From: Pseudomonadota bacterium
GTDB lineage: Bacteria > Pseudomonadota > Alphaproteobacteria > SMXQ01
Assembly (NCBI GenBank): GCA_022566265.1
Contig: JADFJG010000004.1
Location: 29,096 to 81,691 of the forward strand
Length of the DNA: 52,596 nucleotides
Direction of reading: 5' to 3'
Both the position numbers and the translations under genes were made by a program. Positions 25,696 through 33,609 of the stretch are shown here, piece by piece. The notes beneath the pieces were generated by a model that saw only the letters and a program-made list of their open reading frames with translations, searched no databases and had not been told where the DNA came from. The number at the start of each line of letters is the position of its first letter. Position 1 is the first letter of the stretch.

Positions 25696-25804
25696 CGCCG
25701 GGCATCGACCAAGGATGATCGCCGGTCCCTCGTCTACGGCCTTCCGGGCGCCGATCCCCTAACCCGATCCCCTCTCGAACCCGCCAATCCCGACATTTCC
25801 GGAG

Positions 25805-26494
25805 TCACCGCCCGGCGCCGCCATTCTCCGCCATTTTGGCGTCGGGGGGGCGCAAATAAAGCGGGCGCGGGACGGCATCGACGGGTGCGGTGGCCGTTCG
25901 CTCCGCCGCCAGGGCCGCTATATGGGCGGCGTCGGGCGCGCCCGAGCCCGAAGCGAAACGGATGCGGTCCATATCGGCCGCCGCCAGCGCCGGGCGCAAC
26001 TGGGCCGCGCCGTCGCCGGCAACCAGGAGCGGGCCCGCGGGCAGCGCCTTTGCCAGCACCTCGGGCATCACCGCCGCCGGCGGCCCCAGGACGGCAAGAT
26101 CGGGGCCGAAGCATTGGGCGTAGATATCCGTGCGTTTTGCGTCGATCGCCACCACCAGGCCACGACCGGCGCGCTCGGCGGCGCCAACGCCCTCGGCCAC
26201 GGCTTCGAAGGTGGTGACGCCGATAACGGGAAGGGCGCCGGCGAGCGCCATGCCGCGGGCCGCGGCAAGGCCGACGCGAACGCCGGTAAAAGAGCCGGGA
26301 CCGACGGTGACGGCGATAAAATCGATTTCCGCGAAGCTCAGGCCGGCCTCCTTCAAGACCTCCACGACCATCGGGATGAGCGCTTCGGCCTGTCCCCGCT
26401 CCATGGCCGCGAAGCGGCGCGCCGGAATCTCGCCATCTCGCCAGATCGCGGCGGAACACGCCGAGGTCGCCGAATCGAAGGCGAGAATCTTCAT
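25805..26494 (-). CDS. tsaB: tRNA threonylcarbamoyladenosine biosynthesis protein TsaB
   Basis: This 229-residue ASKHA-fold protein is a non-catalytic partner of TsaD in making t6A37 of ANN-decoding tRNAs. MKILAFDSATSACSAA is the N-terminal phosphate loop, and FIAVTVGPGSFTGVRVGLAAARGMA is the diagnostic TsaB segment (residues about 58-82, two blocks). The usual downstream gene rimI is missing; instead the TusA-like gene converges. It is divergent from the dipeptidase gene with a 113-bp gap. Confidence 0.95.
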   Translation of the reverse strand: MKILAFDSATSACSAAIWRDGEIPARRFAAMERGQAEALIPMVVEVLKEAGLSFAEIDFIAVTVGPGSFTGVRVGLAAARGMALAGALPVIGVTTFEAVAEGVGAAERAGRGLVVAIDAKRTDIYAQCFGPDLAVLGPPAAVMPEVLAKALPAGPLLVAGDGAAQLRPALAAADMDRIRFASGSGAPDAAHIAALAAERTATAPVDAVPRPLYLRPPDAKMAENGGAGR

Positions 26495-26607
26495 GCCCCG
26501 GCCCGGCCGAAGGCCGCCGTCGGTCCGGACACAAAATGCCGGGTGCCCTCTTGCGTGCTACAATTGACGCGGCCAACGATAGCCACGACGAAAGGGACTT
26601 CCCGCCC

Positions 26608-27159
26608 ATGGACCTGGTCGAGATCGCCGCTGCCCAGTTCGATGTCGAGTTCGAGATCGCCTACGCCACCGCCAACAACCTGACGGGCGAACCGATCTAC
26701 CGCCGGGCGGCCTGCTATCTCCACGCGGACGCGGCGGAACTCCTGGACCGCGCCATCGCGCTTGCCGCCGAGCTTGGCCTGCGCCTCAAGATCTTCGACG
26801 CCTTCCGGCCGGTGGAGGCCCAGTGGGTGTTGTGGAATCATACTCCCGACCCCGAGTTCCTTGCCGATCCGCGCAAGGGTTCCCCCCATTCGCGCGGTGT
26901 CGCTATCGATCTTACCCTCATCGACGGCCCCGGCGCGCCGCTCGAGATGGGCACCGAATTCGACGCCTTCACGCCCGACGCCCATCATGGCGTGACCGGC
27001 GTTTCGGTCAAGGCGCAAGGCAACCGGTATTTGTTGCTGGGGCTGATGATGGCGGCGGGCTGGGATTTCTACCGCAATGAGTGGTGGCATTACCAAATGT
27101 TCGATGCCCGGCGTTACCCGCTGATCGGCGACAAGGAGTTGCCCGCCCCCATGATGTAA
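26608..27159 (+). CDS. ddpX: D-alanyl-D-alanine dipeptidase (VanX/DdpX family)
   Basis: This 183-residue zinc peptidase hydrolyses D-Ala-D-Ala, releasing D-Ala from peptidoglycan precursors or turnover products. The zinc ligands are seen in SPHSRGVAIDLTLID (His-x6-Asp, near residue 92) and NEWWHYQMFD (catalytic Glu and His, near 160). FDAFRPVEAQWVLW carries the conserved active-site Arg. No signal peptide is apparent. The ATG at 26608 follows GAAAGGGA; an upstream start at 26536 lacks support. A perfect 17-bp-arm hairpin follows the stop by 2 bp. Vancomycin resistance is not implied, since no VanH/VanA partner is present. Confidence 0.9.
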   Translation: MDLVEIAAAQFDVEFEIAYATANNLTGEPIYRRAACYLHADAAELLDRAIALAAELGLRLKIFDAFRPVEAQWVLWNHTPDPEFLADPRKGSPHSRGVAIDLTLIDGPGAPLEMGTEFDAFTPDAHHGVTGVSVKAQGNRYLLLGLMMAAGWDFYRNEWWHYQMFDARRYPLIGDKELPAPMM

Positions 27160-27161
27160 TA

Positions 27162-27197
27162 CCAGCGAGCCGATGAAGACCTTCATCGGCTCGCTGG
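27162..27197 (+). terminator. Perfect 17-bp-arm hairpin after ddpX
   Basis: CCAGCGAGCCGATGAAG (27162-27178) is repeated exactly in inverse at 27181-27197 with only AC between, starting 3 bp after the ddpX stop. There is no following T run, so it may stop transcription poorly or protect mRNA ends; it could also extrude as a cruciform. Confidence 0.55.
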
Positions 27198-27352
27198 CAA
27201 GCGCGAACGCGCGCCCGCGGCGAAGCGAGGAAAGCCAAGCGGGCGGACGCCCGCGCCCGGCGCCTGAGGGAACAAGAGGCAAGGCCGCCAATCCGTCGGT
27301 CTCAAAACCCTTGTGTCCCGGTATCAACACCGCATAATCGTCCGGGATTTCG

Positions 27353-28405
27353 ATGCCCGGGAAGATTTCGCCGGTGATGGGAGCCAAGGCCCGCATTGCT
27401 CTGCTGTTCGCCCTGGGGATGGCGGTAGCGGCGTTCGTTCCGCCGCCCCCGGCCGAAGCGGCCAACTCGGCGGTGGTGTTCATGTATCACCGTTTCGGCG
27501 AGACCTCCTCGCCTTCCAGCAATATCCGCATCGATCAGTTCGAGGCCCATCTGAAGGAGTTGACGGAAGGCGGCTACCAGGTGCTGGCGTTGCCACGCAT
27601 CCTCTCCGCCCTCAAGCGGGGCGAGGCGCTACCCGACAAGACCATCGCGCTGACGATCGATGACGCGTACCTTTCGGTTTACACGGTTGCCTGGCCACGC
27701 CTGAAAGCTGCCCGCTTCCCCTTCACCCTGTTCGTCGCCACCAATCCCATCGACGCCAATCTCAGGAACTACATGAATTGGGATCAGATCCGGGAGCTGG
27801 CGAAGGCCGGCGTCACCATCGGCAGCCAGACCGCGCGTCACCTTCATATGGTCGATTCTTCCCCCCGCCGTAACGCCGCCGATCTCAAGAAATCCAACGC
27901 CCGCTTCGCCGCCGAATTGGGTGAGAAGCCGAAACTTTTCGCTTACCCCTACGGCGAGGCGAGCCTGGCCGTGCAGACGCTGGTGATCGCCGAGGGGTTC
28001 GTGGCGGCCTTCGGTCAGCACTCGGGCGTGGTACACGCCAAGGCCGATTTTTCCTATCTGTCGCGCTTCGCCCTGAACGAAGCCTATGGCAATATCGACC
28101 GCTTCCGGTTGGCGGCCAATGCGTTGCCCCTGCCGGTATCGGAGATTACGCCCAGGGATCCCTTGCTGACGGACAACCCGCCGGCTTTCGGCTTCACCGT
28201 CGATCCCAGCCTGAAGCAAATTCACCGGCTGGCCTGCTTTCAGAGCGGCCAGGGCAGGCTGCGCGTCGAACGGCTCGGCCAACGGGTCGAGGTGCGCCCG
28301 AAACTGGCCTTCCGGCCGGGACGGACGCGGATCAACTGTACGATGCCGGGTCCGGGCAATCGGTGGCGCTGGTTCGGAATGCAGTTCTACGTCAGGAAAC
28401 CTTGA
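27353..28405 (+). CDS. Secreted polysaccharide deacetylase family protein
   Basis: This protein of about 350 residues has a signal peptide (KARIALLFALGMAVAAFVPPPPAEA; start at 27353 or at the second ATG, 27377) and a NodB/polysaccharide-deacetylase domain. The first motif, LTIDDAYLS, has the catalytic and metal Asp pair. The second, IGSQTARHLHM, corresponds to the S-H-T-x2-H metal motif, but the first His is Gln. FAYPYGEA matches motif 3. The C-terminal 90 residues (a small all-beta region after residue 260, ending GNRWRWFGMQFYV) look like a separate domain. PgaB-like proteins are the closest architecture I recognise. The substrate is unknown. It converges on the Bax-like gene through a bidirectional hairpin. 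Confidence 0.8.
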   Translation: MPGKISPVMGAKARIALLFALGMAVAAFVPPPPAEAANSAVVFMYHRFGETSSPSSNIRIDQFEAHLKELTEGGYQVLALPRILSALKRGEALPDKTIALTIDDAYLSVYTVAWPRLKAARFPFTLFVATNPIDANLRNYMNWDQIRELAKAGVTIGSQTARHLHMVDSSPRRNAADLKKSNARFAAELGEKPKLFAYPYGEASLAVQTLVIAEGFVAAFGQHSGVVHAKADFSYLSRFALNEAYGNIDRFRLAANALPLPVSEITPRDPLLTDNPPAFGFTVDPSLKQIHRLACFQSGQGRLRVERLGQRVEVRPKLAFRPGRTRINCTMPGPGNRWRWFGMQFYVRKP

Positions 28406-28425
28406 TACCAAAGGTCCTTTGGTAT
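28405..28425. terminator. Bidirectional hairpin overlapping two stop codons
   Basis: ATACCAAAGG at 28405-28414 and CCTTTGGTAT at 28416-28425 form a perfect palindrome around one base. Its left edge is the last base of the deacetylase stop codon, and its right edge is the first base of the convergent gene's stop codon. A compact terminator serving both strands is likely. Confidence 0.6.
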
Positions 28426-29675
28426 TAAGCCCCCGGGTCAAGGGTGCCTAGGCGCGCCTGGTCGAACTGATCCAGTTCGTTGGCGCGGATGATGATCTTG
28501 ATCGTGCGCACGTAATCGGCGCCCCGCTCCGAATAGCGCAACATGGTCCCGGCCAGCGTCAGGCCATCGATCATGGTCTCCTCGCCGTGTTGTGCGCGGA
28601 GCGCCGCGCGCACCTTGCGGAACTGCCGATAGGCGGGATGGATGTTGAGATTGCGGGCATAGGAATGCACCCCGTCAAGCAGCCGCCCGAAGGACTTGAT
28701 CTTGTGCCGCTCGCCGTCGGGCCGCTCCGCCGGAACCAGGCCGGACGTTTGGTGAAAGGTGCGCTGGCCGAACAGCGCCTTTCCCTTCTGGGCGAAGCGC
28801 GACGTCCCCCAGCCACTCTCTTCCGCCGCCTGCGCCAGTGCCAGGGACGGCGGGATGACGTCGACCCGGCGCAAAAGCTCATCGGCACCGGCGCTCTTGA
28901 CCTCGTAGAGGTCCGCCATGTCTTCGATCCATAACCGCTCCCCGGTCGACAGTTCCTGGTCCGCGCGGATACGTTTTTGAAGGTCGAGCAATCGCTGACG
29001 CTGCTCAACGATCTCCTCGTTCACGTGCAGGATCAACGGCAGCATGCTCTTGAAGAAGACGGTCTTGCGGTGTTCGACCGAATCCAGCATGAGCATGTCC
29101 GCCGGCATGACGGTGACGAACACCCGGGGCACCGGCCGCGCGCCCTGACGGATCGCCTCGAGACGGTAGCCGATCCTGCGGAAGATCGCCGAAAGCTTCG
29201 CCGCGCTCTCGGGCACCAGCACGACATCGGTGGGTTTGGAAACGGACGGCGCGTCGGCGTCTAAATCCACCGCCGCCTCCTCGATCCCCCACCAGGCGGG
29301 GACGGGTTTTTCAGGCCTGGGTGACTCGAAGACCATGCCCAAGGCGACGGCCGCGATGAGACCGGCGACGGTAACGAACCTGGGATCGACCGAGAATTCG
29401 GGCGCCAAGGACCGCCAGACCGGAAGACGACGCCTCATATCGCGCCGAATCCGGCCAACCGCGGCTTTGAATCGTGGCCCTTGGGCAACCGGACGACGCA
29501 AACCGTCCCAACGTCGTTTGACCGCCGCCACGAATCGCCGCCCCTTGACGACGGAACGGTGCAAATCGCTCCACGCCCGTCTTATCGCCGACGCCAATCG
29601 CGGCCCTTTGGAAAGGGATCGCCGCAAGGCGTCCCAACGCCGTGTGATTCGGAACAAGACAGTCTCCCCGATCAT
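28425..29675 (-). CDS. Bax-like membrane-anchored glucosaminidase with N-terminal repeats
   Basis: This 416-residue protein has three parts. Residues 11-73 are three tandem 21-residue basic repeats with the pattern RRWDxLRR-xx-KGPR-xxxAI. Residues about 101-117 form a transmembrane helix (FVTVAGLIAAVALGMVF), so the repeats lie in the cytoplasm. The rest is periplasmic: a coiled-coil-prone segment (NEEIVEQRQRLLDLQKRIR) and a Bax/FlgJ-like glucosaminidase domain with PPSLALAQAAEESGWG (catalytic Glu near 290), GKALFGQRTF and YSERGADYV. It should cut peptidoglycan glycan strands. Start ATG at 29675, with a weak ribosome binding site. E. coli Bax lacks the repeats. Confidence 0.82.
   Translation of the reverse strand: MIGETVLFRITRRWDALRRSLSKGPRLASAIRRAWSDLHRSVVKGRRFVAAVKRRWDGLRRPVAQGPRFKAAVGRIRRDMRRRLPVWRSLAPEFSVDPRFVTVAGLIAAVALGMVFESPRPEKPVPAWWGIEEAAVDLDADAPSVSKPTDVVLVPESAAKLSAIFRRIGYRLEAIRQGARPVPRVFVTVMPADMLMLDSVEHRKTVFFKSMLPLILHVNEEIVEQRQRLLDLQKRIRADQELSTGERLWIEDMADLYEVKSAGADELLRRVDVIPPSLALAQAAEESGWGTSRFAQKGKALFGQRTFHQTSGLVPAERPDGERHKIKSFGRLLDGVHSYARNLNIHPAYRQFRKVRAALRAQHGEETMIDGLTLAGTMLRYSERGADYVRTIKIIIRANELDQFDQARLGTLDPGA
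29457..29645 (-). repeat. 63-bp diverged tandem repeat x3 (21-residue units)
   Basis: Three in-frame units (29645-29583, 29582-29520, 29519-29457) encode the N-terminal basic repeats of the Bax-like protein. Each has Trp at position 4 and KGPR or a close variant in the middle. The DNA has diverged while the protein pattern is kept. Confidence 0.75.
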
Positions 29676-29729
29676 CTTTTATACGCGTCCCTTCCGGCGC
29701 CAACGCCGGAGGTGAAGGCTTAAAGCCGA

Positions 29730-29957
29730 TTACGCGTACTTGTTTCGCTGTGCGCGCTTGGCCGCGTCGGTGACACTCCATTCACCAGGCTCAAGGCCCA
29801 TCACGTCTTGGTCCTTGAAGATCGCCAAAATTTCATGGCTGGTGATATCTCTGGACTGAAGCAAGCTGACGAACTCCCGGCAATATTTTAAATTCCCCTT
29901 TGGACCACCAGAAAAAAATGGTCCGAAGCGCCGCCAAAATCAAGCAAATTTGTCCAC
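29730..29957 (-). pseudogene. Remnant of an unidentified small protein gene
   Basis: In one minus-strand frame a GTG at 29957 opens VDKFA, meets TGA, and then reads 69 codons (29939-29730) without a stop: GPFFSGGPKGNLKYC near the start, EFVSLLQSRDITSHEILAIF, then EPGEWSVTDAAKRAQRNKYA at the end. The composition looks like genuine protein, but no usable start lies in the open part except an internal Met. A run of seven T could also be a frameshift site. I do not recognise a family. The surrounding 29676-30165 stretch (490 bp) is AT richer than its neighbours and otherwise holds no gene I can support. Confidence 0.35.
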
Positions 29958-30165
29958 GAGATCAATATGTTAACAACGATACAGCGGGATTTCGGCTGTA
30001 TCTGCAGTGCCTTGCGGCCGATTGGCGAGTCCCGGCGGCAAGAAGCGCTGCCAACGCACGAAGAAACAATATTACAATGACTGAAATTGAATTGAAAGAA
30101 ACTTCCCCTTGGCGCGGGGTCCGCTTCACCCGCCGACAGACTCCGGCCTGGCGGCGGCGCCAAGA

Positions 30166-30651
30166 TCAGGTCAGGCTTTCGAGCTGCTCGTCGGTCAGGT
30201 ACCCGGGCACGATCGTCAGCGGAATCCTGAGGTCGGACGTCATCTTCCCGGTCAGGGAGGATATCAGCGGTCCCGGCCCTTCCTTGCCCGTCGCGGCGCC
30301 GAGGACGAGGACGGAAATGCTTTGGTCCTCTTCGATCAATTTGAGCAGCTCATCGTGCAGTTTGCCCTCGCGGAGATAAAACACCGGCGTCTTGCCGGAC
30401 CACTCCTGGACCTCGGCCGAATATTTCTGCAGCACGGCTTCCGCCTCCTGGCGGCCCTCCTCGCGCATCAGATCCTCGACCGCCATCCAATGTTGGAAAT
30501 CCGCCGGTTCGACCACATAGAGCAGGGCGACCCGGCCACCCGTTTTCTTGGCGCGCAAGGACGCGAAGCGCAGCGCGACGTGAAGCTCCTCGCTGTTATC
30601 CACGACCACGAGGAAGGTGCGTTCCTGGGGTTCGGAGGACGGTTTGCTCAT
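30166..30651 (-). CDS. Universal stress protein (UspA family)
   Basis: This 161-residue cytoplasmic protein has the UspA alpha/beta nucleotide-binding fold. RTFLVVVDNSEELHVALRFA opens it and ISVLVLGAATGKEGPGPLIS matches the G-x2-G-x9-G(S/T) ATP loop, which is somewhat diverged. IPLTIVPG closes the domain. The ATG at 30651 lies 4 bp after the TIGR02186 stop; a longer frame reaching 30810 would run through that gene. It ends a glnD-murJ-trpS-TSUP-TIGR02186-usp series and is probably cotranscribed with the two genes before it. Confidence 0.88.
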   Translation of the reverse strand: MSKPSSEPQERTFLVVVDNSEELHVALRFASLRAKKTGGRVALLYVVEPADFQHWMAVEDLMREEGRQEAEAVLQKYSAEVQEWSGKTPVFYLREGKLHDELLKLIEEDQSISVLVLGAATGKEGPGPLISSLTGKMTSDLRIPLTIVPGYLTDEQLESLT

Positions 30652-30655
30652 GCTC

Positions 30656-31408
30656 TTAAGCCTTGCGGAAGACGAAGCCCGCCAGCCACCCCGCGGCAAG
30701 GGCGATGGCGACCGCCATGATGCCATAAAGCACCGAATTCCGGTGGGCAAATTCGTACACCTCGGCGCCGAGGCCGGCCTTGCTGACGACCAGGGGCGTC
30801 GTCTGGGCACCGACCACGGCGCCCTTGCGGATGAGGTAGACCTCGACCTTGTAAATGCCGGTGGGCACGTTGGCCGGGAAAAAAATCTTGGTGCGGAACA
30901 GGCGCGGGCCGAGGAATCTGACCTGGCGGGTCTTCTTGCCGTAAAGCCGGTCGAGCTCCTTGTTGCGCACCAGCGCCGCCCAGAATCGGCGCACCTCCTT
31001 GGGATCGGCGCCCTCTTCGGCCTTTACGCGCAGATATCCGGAGCCGATCTCATGGCGGATCCTGAGCGCTTCGGGCACGATCTCGGCGATGGCCCGGTTG
31101 GCGGCCACCGCGTAGAAAGCGGGCACCCCATCGAAAGCCATCTCGGCGTCGTTGACCCAGATGCCGCCGATGCGGTTCTTGCGCCGCACCAATTCGCGCC
31201 GGGCGGGACCGCGCACGACGACGACCACGTCGCCTTCGCCGTCGGTGGCGCCGAACAGCAAGACCTCGGTGCCGACGAAGCCGGTGGTGATCGACACCCG
31301 GTGTTCCGAAAGATCGGCGATCAGCGCCTGCGCCTTGGCTTGGGAAGGCCCAAGGCCATGTAGCGCCAGGCCCAACGCCGCCACGATAAGCGAACCCCGT
31401 GTCCTCAT
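30656..31408 (-). CDS. TIGR02186-family conserved membrane protein
   Basis: This 250-residue protein has an N-terminal signal peptide (LIVAALGLALHGLGPSQAKAQ), a periplasmic body with GTEVLLFGATDGEGDVVVVVRGP and FRTKIFFPANVPTGIYKVEVYLI, and a C-terminal transmembrane anchor (YGIMAVAIALAAGWLAGFVF). This matches the alphaproteobacterial family TIGR02186, whose function is unknown and which is regularly encoded next to a TauE/SafE exporter. Its ATG overlaps the exporter's TGA (ATGA), so translation is coupled. I infer a helper or sensor role for that exporter. Confidence 0.82.
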   Translation of the reverse strand: MRTRGSLIVAALGLALHGLGPSQAKAQALIADLSEHRVSITTGFVGTEVLLFGATDGEGDVVVVVRGPARRELVRRKNRIGGIWVNDAEMAFDGVPAFYAVAANRAIAEIVPEALRIRHEIGSGYLRVKAEEGADPKEVRRFWAALVRNKELDRLYGKKTRQVRFLGPRLFRTKIFFPANVPTGIYKVEVYLIRKGAVVGAQTTPLVVSKAGLGAEVYEFAHRNSVLYGIMAVAIALAAGWLAGFVFRKA

Positions 31409-32325
31409 GGCGTCACCTGGGGGCCGAGGGAATAAATGTCGTCCGGCATGGCGACGAGATCGAAGATCAGTTTGCCGCACACCAAAAGGACCAACAGGGC
31501 CAACAATGCCCGCAGATATTCCGCCGGCAGCTTGCCGGTGTGACGGCTCCCCAGCTGGGCGCCGATGACCCCGCCGGTCAACAGCATGACCGCCAGCACC
31601 ACGTCCACGGTTTGGTTGTTGATCGCTTGCAGGAAGGTGATGTTGGCGGTCACGAAGACGATCTGGAACAGGGACGTGCCGACGACCACCGCCGTCGGCA
31701 TGCCGAGAAGATAGATCATCGCCGGCACCATGACGAAACCGCCGCCCACCCCCATGATGGCGGCAAGGATGCCAACGAAGAGCCCCACGCCTAGCGGCAG
31801 AAGGGCGCTGATATAGAGTTTGGACTTGCGAAAGCGCAGCTTGAACGGCAGTCCGTGCAGCCAGGTATGCTGGTGCAGCTTGCGCCCGGCGCCCGAGGTC
31901 CGGCGGCGGCGGAGGATGGTGCGCCCCGCTTCCCCCAGCATCAAGGATCCGATGATGCCGAGGAACACTACATAGGCCAGCGCGATGACAAGATCGAGCT
32001 GCCCCAGCTCGCGCAACAGCGAATACAGCCAGACACCGAAGGTCGAGCCAAGCAAGCCCCCCGCCAGAAGCACCCCGCCCATCTTGAAATCGACGTTGGC
32101 GCGTCGCCAGTGGGCCAGCACGCCGGAGACCGAAGCGGCGACGATCTGATTGGCCTCGGTCGCCACCGCCACCGCCGGCGGTACGCCGATGAAGATCAGA
32201 AGGGGTGTCATGAGGAAACCGCCGCCGACGCCGAACAGGCCCGAGAGGTAACCGATACCTCCGCCTAATCCCAGCAACCAGAACACATTTACCGACATTT
32301 CCGCTATCGGCAAATAAATCTGCAT
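31405..32325 (-). CDS. TauE/SafE (TSUP) sulfite/organosulfonate exporter family protein
   Basis: This 306-residue inner-membrane protein consists of two homologous halves, each with the TSUP motif: LSGLFGVGGGFLMTPLLIF near residue 30 and ILAAIMGVGGGFVMVPAMIYL near 180. About eight hydrophobic segments are visible, with a basic cytoplasmic loop in the middle (RRRRTSGAGRKLHQH). TSUP proteins export sulfite, sulfoacetate or related anions. The ATG at 32325 begins MQIYLPIAEMSVNVF; an extended frame to 32523 adds only Arg-rich, unconserved sequence. Coupled to the TIGR02186 gene. The substrate cannot be told from sequence. Confidence 0.88.
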   Translation of the reverse strand: MQIYLPIAEMSVNVFWLLGLGGGIGYLSGLFGVGGGFLMTPLLIFIGVPPAVAVATEANQIVAASVSGVLAHWRRANVDFKMGGVLLAGGLLGSTFGVWLYSLLRELGQLDLVIALAYVVFLGIIGSLMLGEAGRTILRRRRTSGAGRKLHQHTWLHGLPFKLRFRKSKLYISALLPLGVGLFVGILAAIMGVGGGFVMVPAMIYLLGMPTAVVVGTSLFQIVFVTANITFLQAINNQTVDVVLAVMLLTGGVIGAQLGSRHTGKLPAEYLRALLALLVLLVCGKLIFDLVAMPDDIYSLGPQVTP

Positions 32326-32529
32326 CGGACCAACTGTTTCTGAAAGAAACGCAATTGAAAATGGATGAGTAAATTTGCGGTCTTTCTTTTGCGCCCGGCG
32401 ACGCAAGAGCGCAAGAAAAAATCGCAATGTTTTCAAAATAAAGCGCCGCCCAGCGGCGAATTCGGGCGGCCGAAGGCGCGCTTCGCGAACGGCGGCGACA
32501 GCGGCGGGTCTCGACCCGCTCACGCATAA

Positions 32530-33528
32530 TCAGGCGTCGAGCAGTCCGATGATGTCGTGAATCTCCCCGAGGTGGCGCCGGGCGATCTCGTTGGCGCGCT
32601 CGGCGCCTCGATGGAGGACGCCATCGACGTAAGCCGGGTCTTTGGCGATGCGCTTCATCTTTTCGCCGATCGGCCCCAGTACGGAGACCGCCAAATCGGC
32701 GAGTTCGGCCTTGAAGCCCGAGAACATCGCGCCTTCGAACCGGGCCAGCGCGTCCTCGACGCCGATGCCGGCAAGCGCCGCGTAAATGCCGATGAGGTTG
32801 GCCGCCTCCGGCCGGCCCTCCAATCCCTCGGCGGTGCCGGGCAAGGGATCGGGGTCGGTGCGCGCCTTGCGGATCTTGGTCCGGATGGTATCGGCATCGT
32901 CGTTCATGTTGATGCGCGAATAATCCGAGGGGTCGGATTTGCTCATCTTCGCGGTGCCGTCGCGCAGGCTCATGACCCGGGCCGCGGAGCCGAATATCTG
33001 GGGCTCGGGCAGGGAGAAGTAATCGACGCCGAACTGGCGGTTGAAGGCGCCGGCAAGGTCGCGGCAGAATTCCAGATGTTGCTTCTGGTCCTCGCCCACC
33101 GGCACGTGGGAGGCCTTATAGAGCAGGATGTCCGACGCCATCAGCACCGGATAGGCGTAAAGCCCGAGGCCCGCCATGTCGCGCTTCTTCCCCGCCTTCT
33201 CCTTGAACTGGGTCATCCGGTTGAGCCAGCCGAGCGGCGTCAGGCAGGCGAAGAGCCAGGCGAGCTCGCTGTGCCCAGGCACGGCGCTCTGGTTGAAGAT
33301 GACGCAGCGCTCGGCATCGATGCCGGCGGCGAGATAGGCGGCGGTGACTTCGCGGGTGTGGGCGCGAAGCTCTTCGGGATCCTGGGGCAGGGTGAGGGCG
33401 TGGAGATCGACGATGCAGAAGATGCACTCGAAGCTCTCCTGCAGCGTCACCCAGTTGCGGATGGCGCCGAGGTAATTCCCCAGGTGCAGGTTCCCCGTCG
33501 GCTGGACGCCCGAGAAGATGCGTTTCAT
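32530..33528 (-). CDS. trpS: Tryptophanyl-tRNA synthetase
   Basis: This 332-residue class I synthetase charges tRNA-Trp. [20 protein letters not shown] carries the HIGH-like motif near the N-terminus, and [15 protein letters not shown] carries KMSKS near residue 198. Length and motifs are standard. It lies between murJ and the exporter gene. Confidence 0.97.
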   Translation of the reverse strand: MKRIFSGVQPTGNLHLGNYLGAIRNWVTLQESFECIFCIVDLHALTLPQDPEELRAHTREVTAAYLAAGIDAERCVIFNQSAVPGHSELAWLFACLTPLGWLNRMTQFKEKAGKKRDMAGLGLYAYPVLMASDILLYKASHVPVGEDQKQHLEFCRDLAGAFNRQFGVDYFSLPEPQIFGSAARVMSLRDGTAKMSKSDPSDYSRINMNDDADTIRTKIRKARTDPDPLPGTAEGLEGRPEAANLIGIYAALAGIGVEDALARFEGAMFSGFKAELADLAVSVLGPIGEKMKRIAKDPAYVDGVLHRGAERANEIARRHLGEIHDIIGLLDA

Positions 33529-33609
33529 GAAGCCAAGCTCCTGCCTAGAGCGGTTCTTGGTGGGCCGGTTGGCGCCGCGGCGGTGTTATGGCCTCATCCC
33601 CCATGGCGG

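Noticed and set aside
26608-27159. Vancomycin resistance
   Set aside because: Only a VanX/DdpX-type dipeptidase is present; no VanR/S, VanH or VanA-type ligase is nearby, so a peptidoglycan recycling role is more likely.
27173-27340. Possible small plus-strand gene beginning MKTFIGSLASANARPRR
   Set aside because: Its start lies inside the perfect palindrome, it has no ribosome binding site, and its Arg/Pro-rich sequence resembles random GC-rich translation.
26491-27483. A 330-codon minus-strand frame opposite the dipeptidase and the gap after it
   Set aside because: It is antisense to a clear VanX-family gene, has no recognisable motifs and looks like an antisense shadow in GC-rich DNA.
32326-32523. 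N-terminal extension of the TauE/SafE protein
   Set aside because: The extra 66 residues are Arg/Ala rich, unlike TSUP proteins, and MQIYLPIAEMSVNVF directly before the first helix is a better start.
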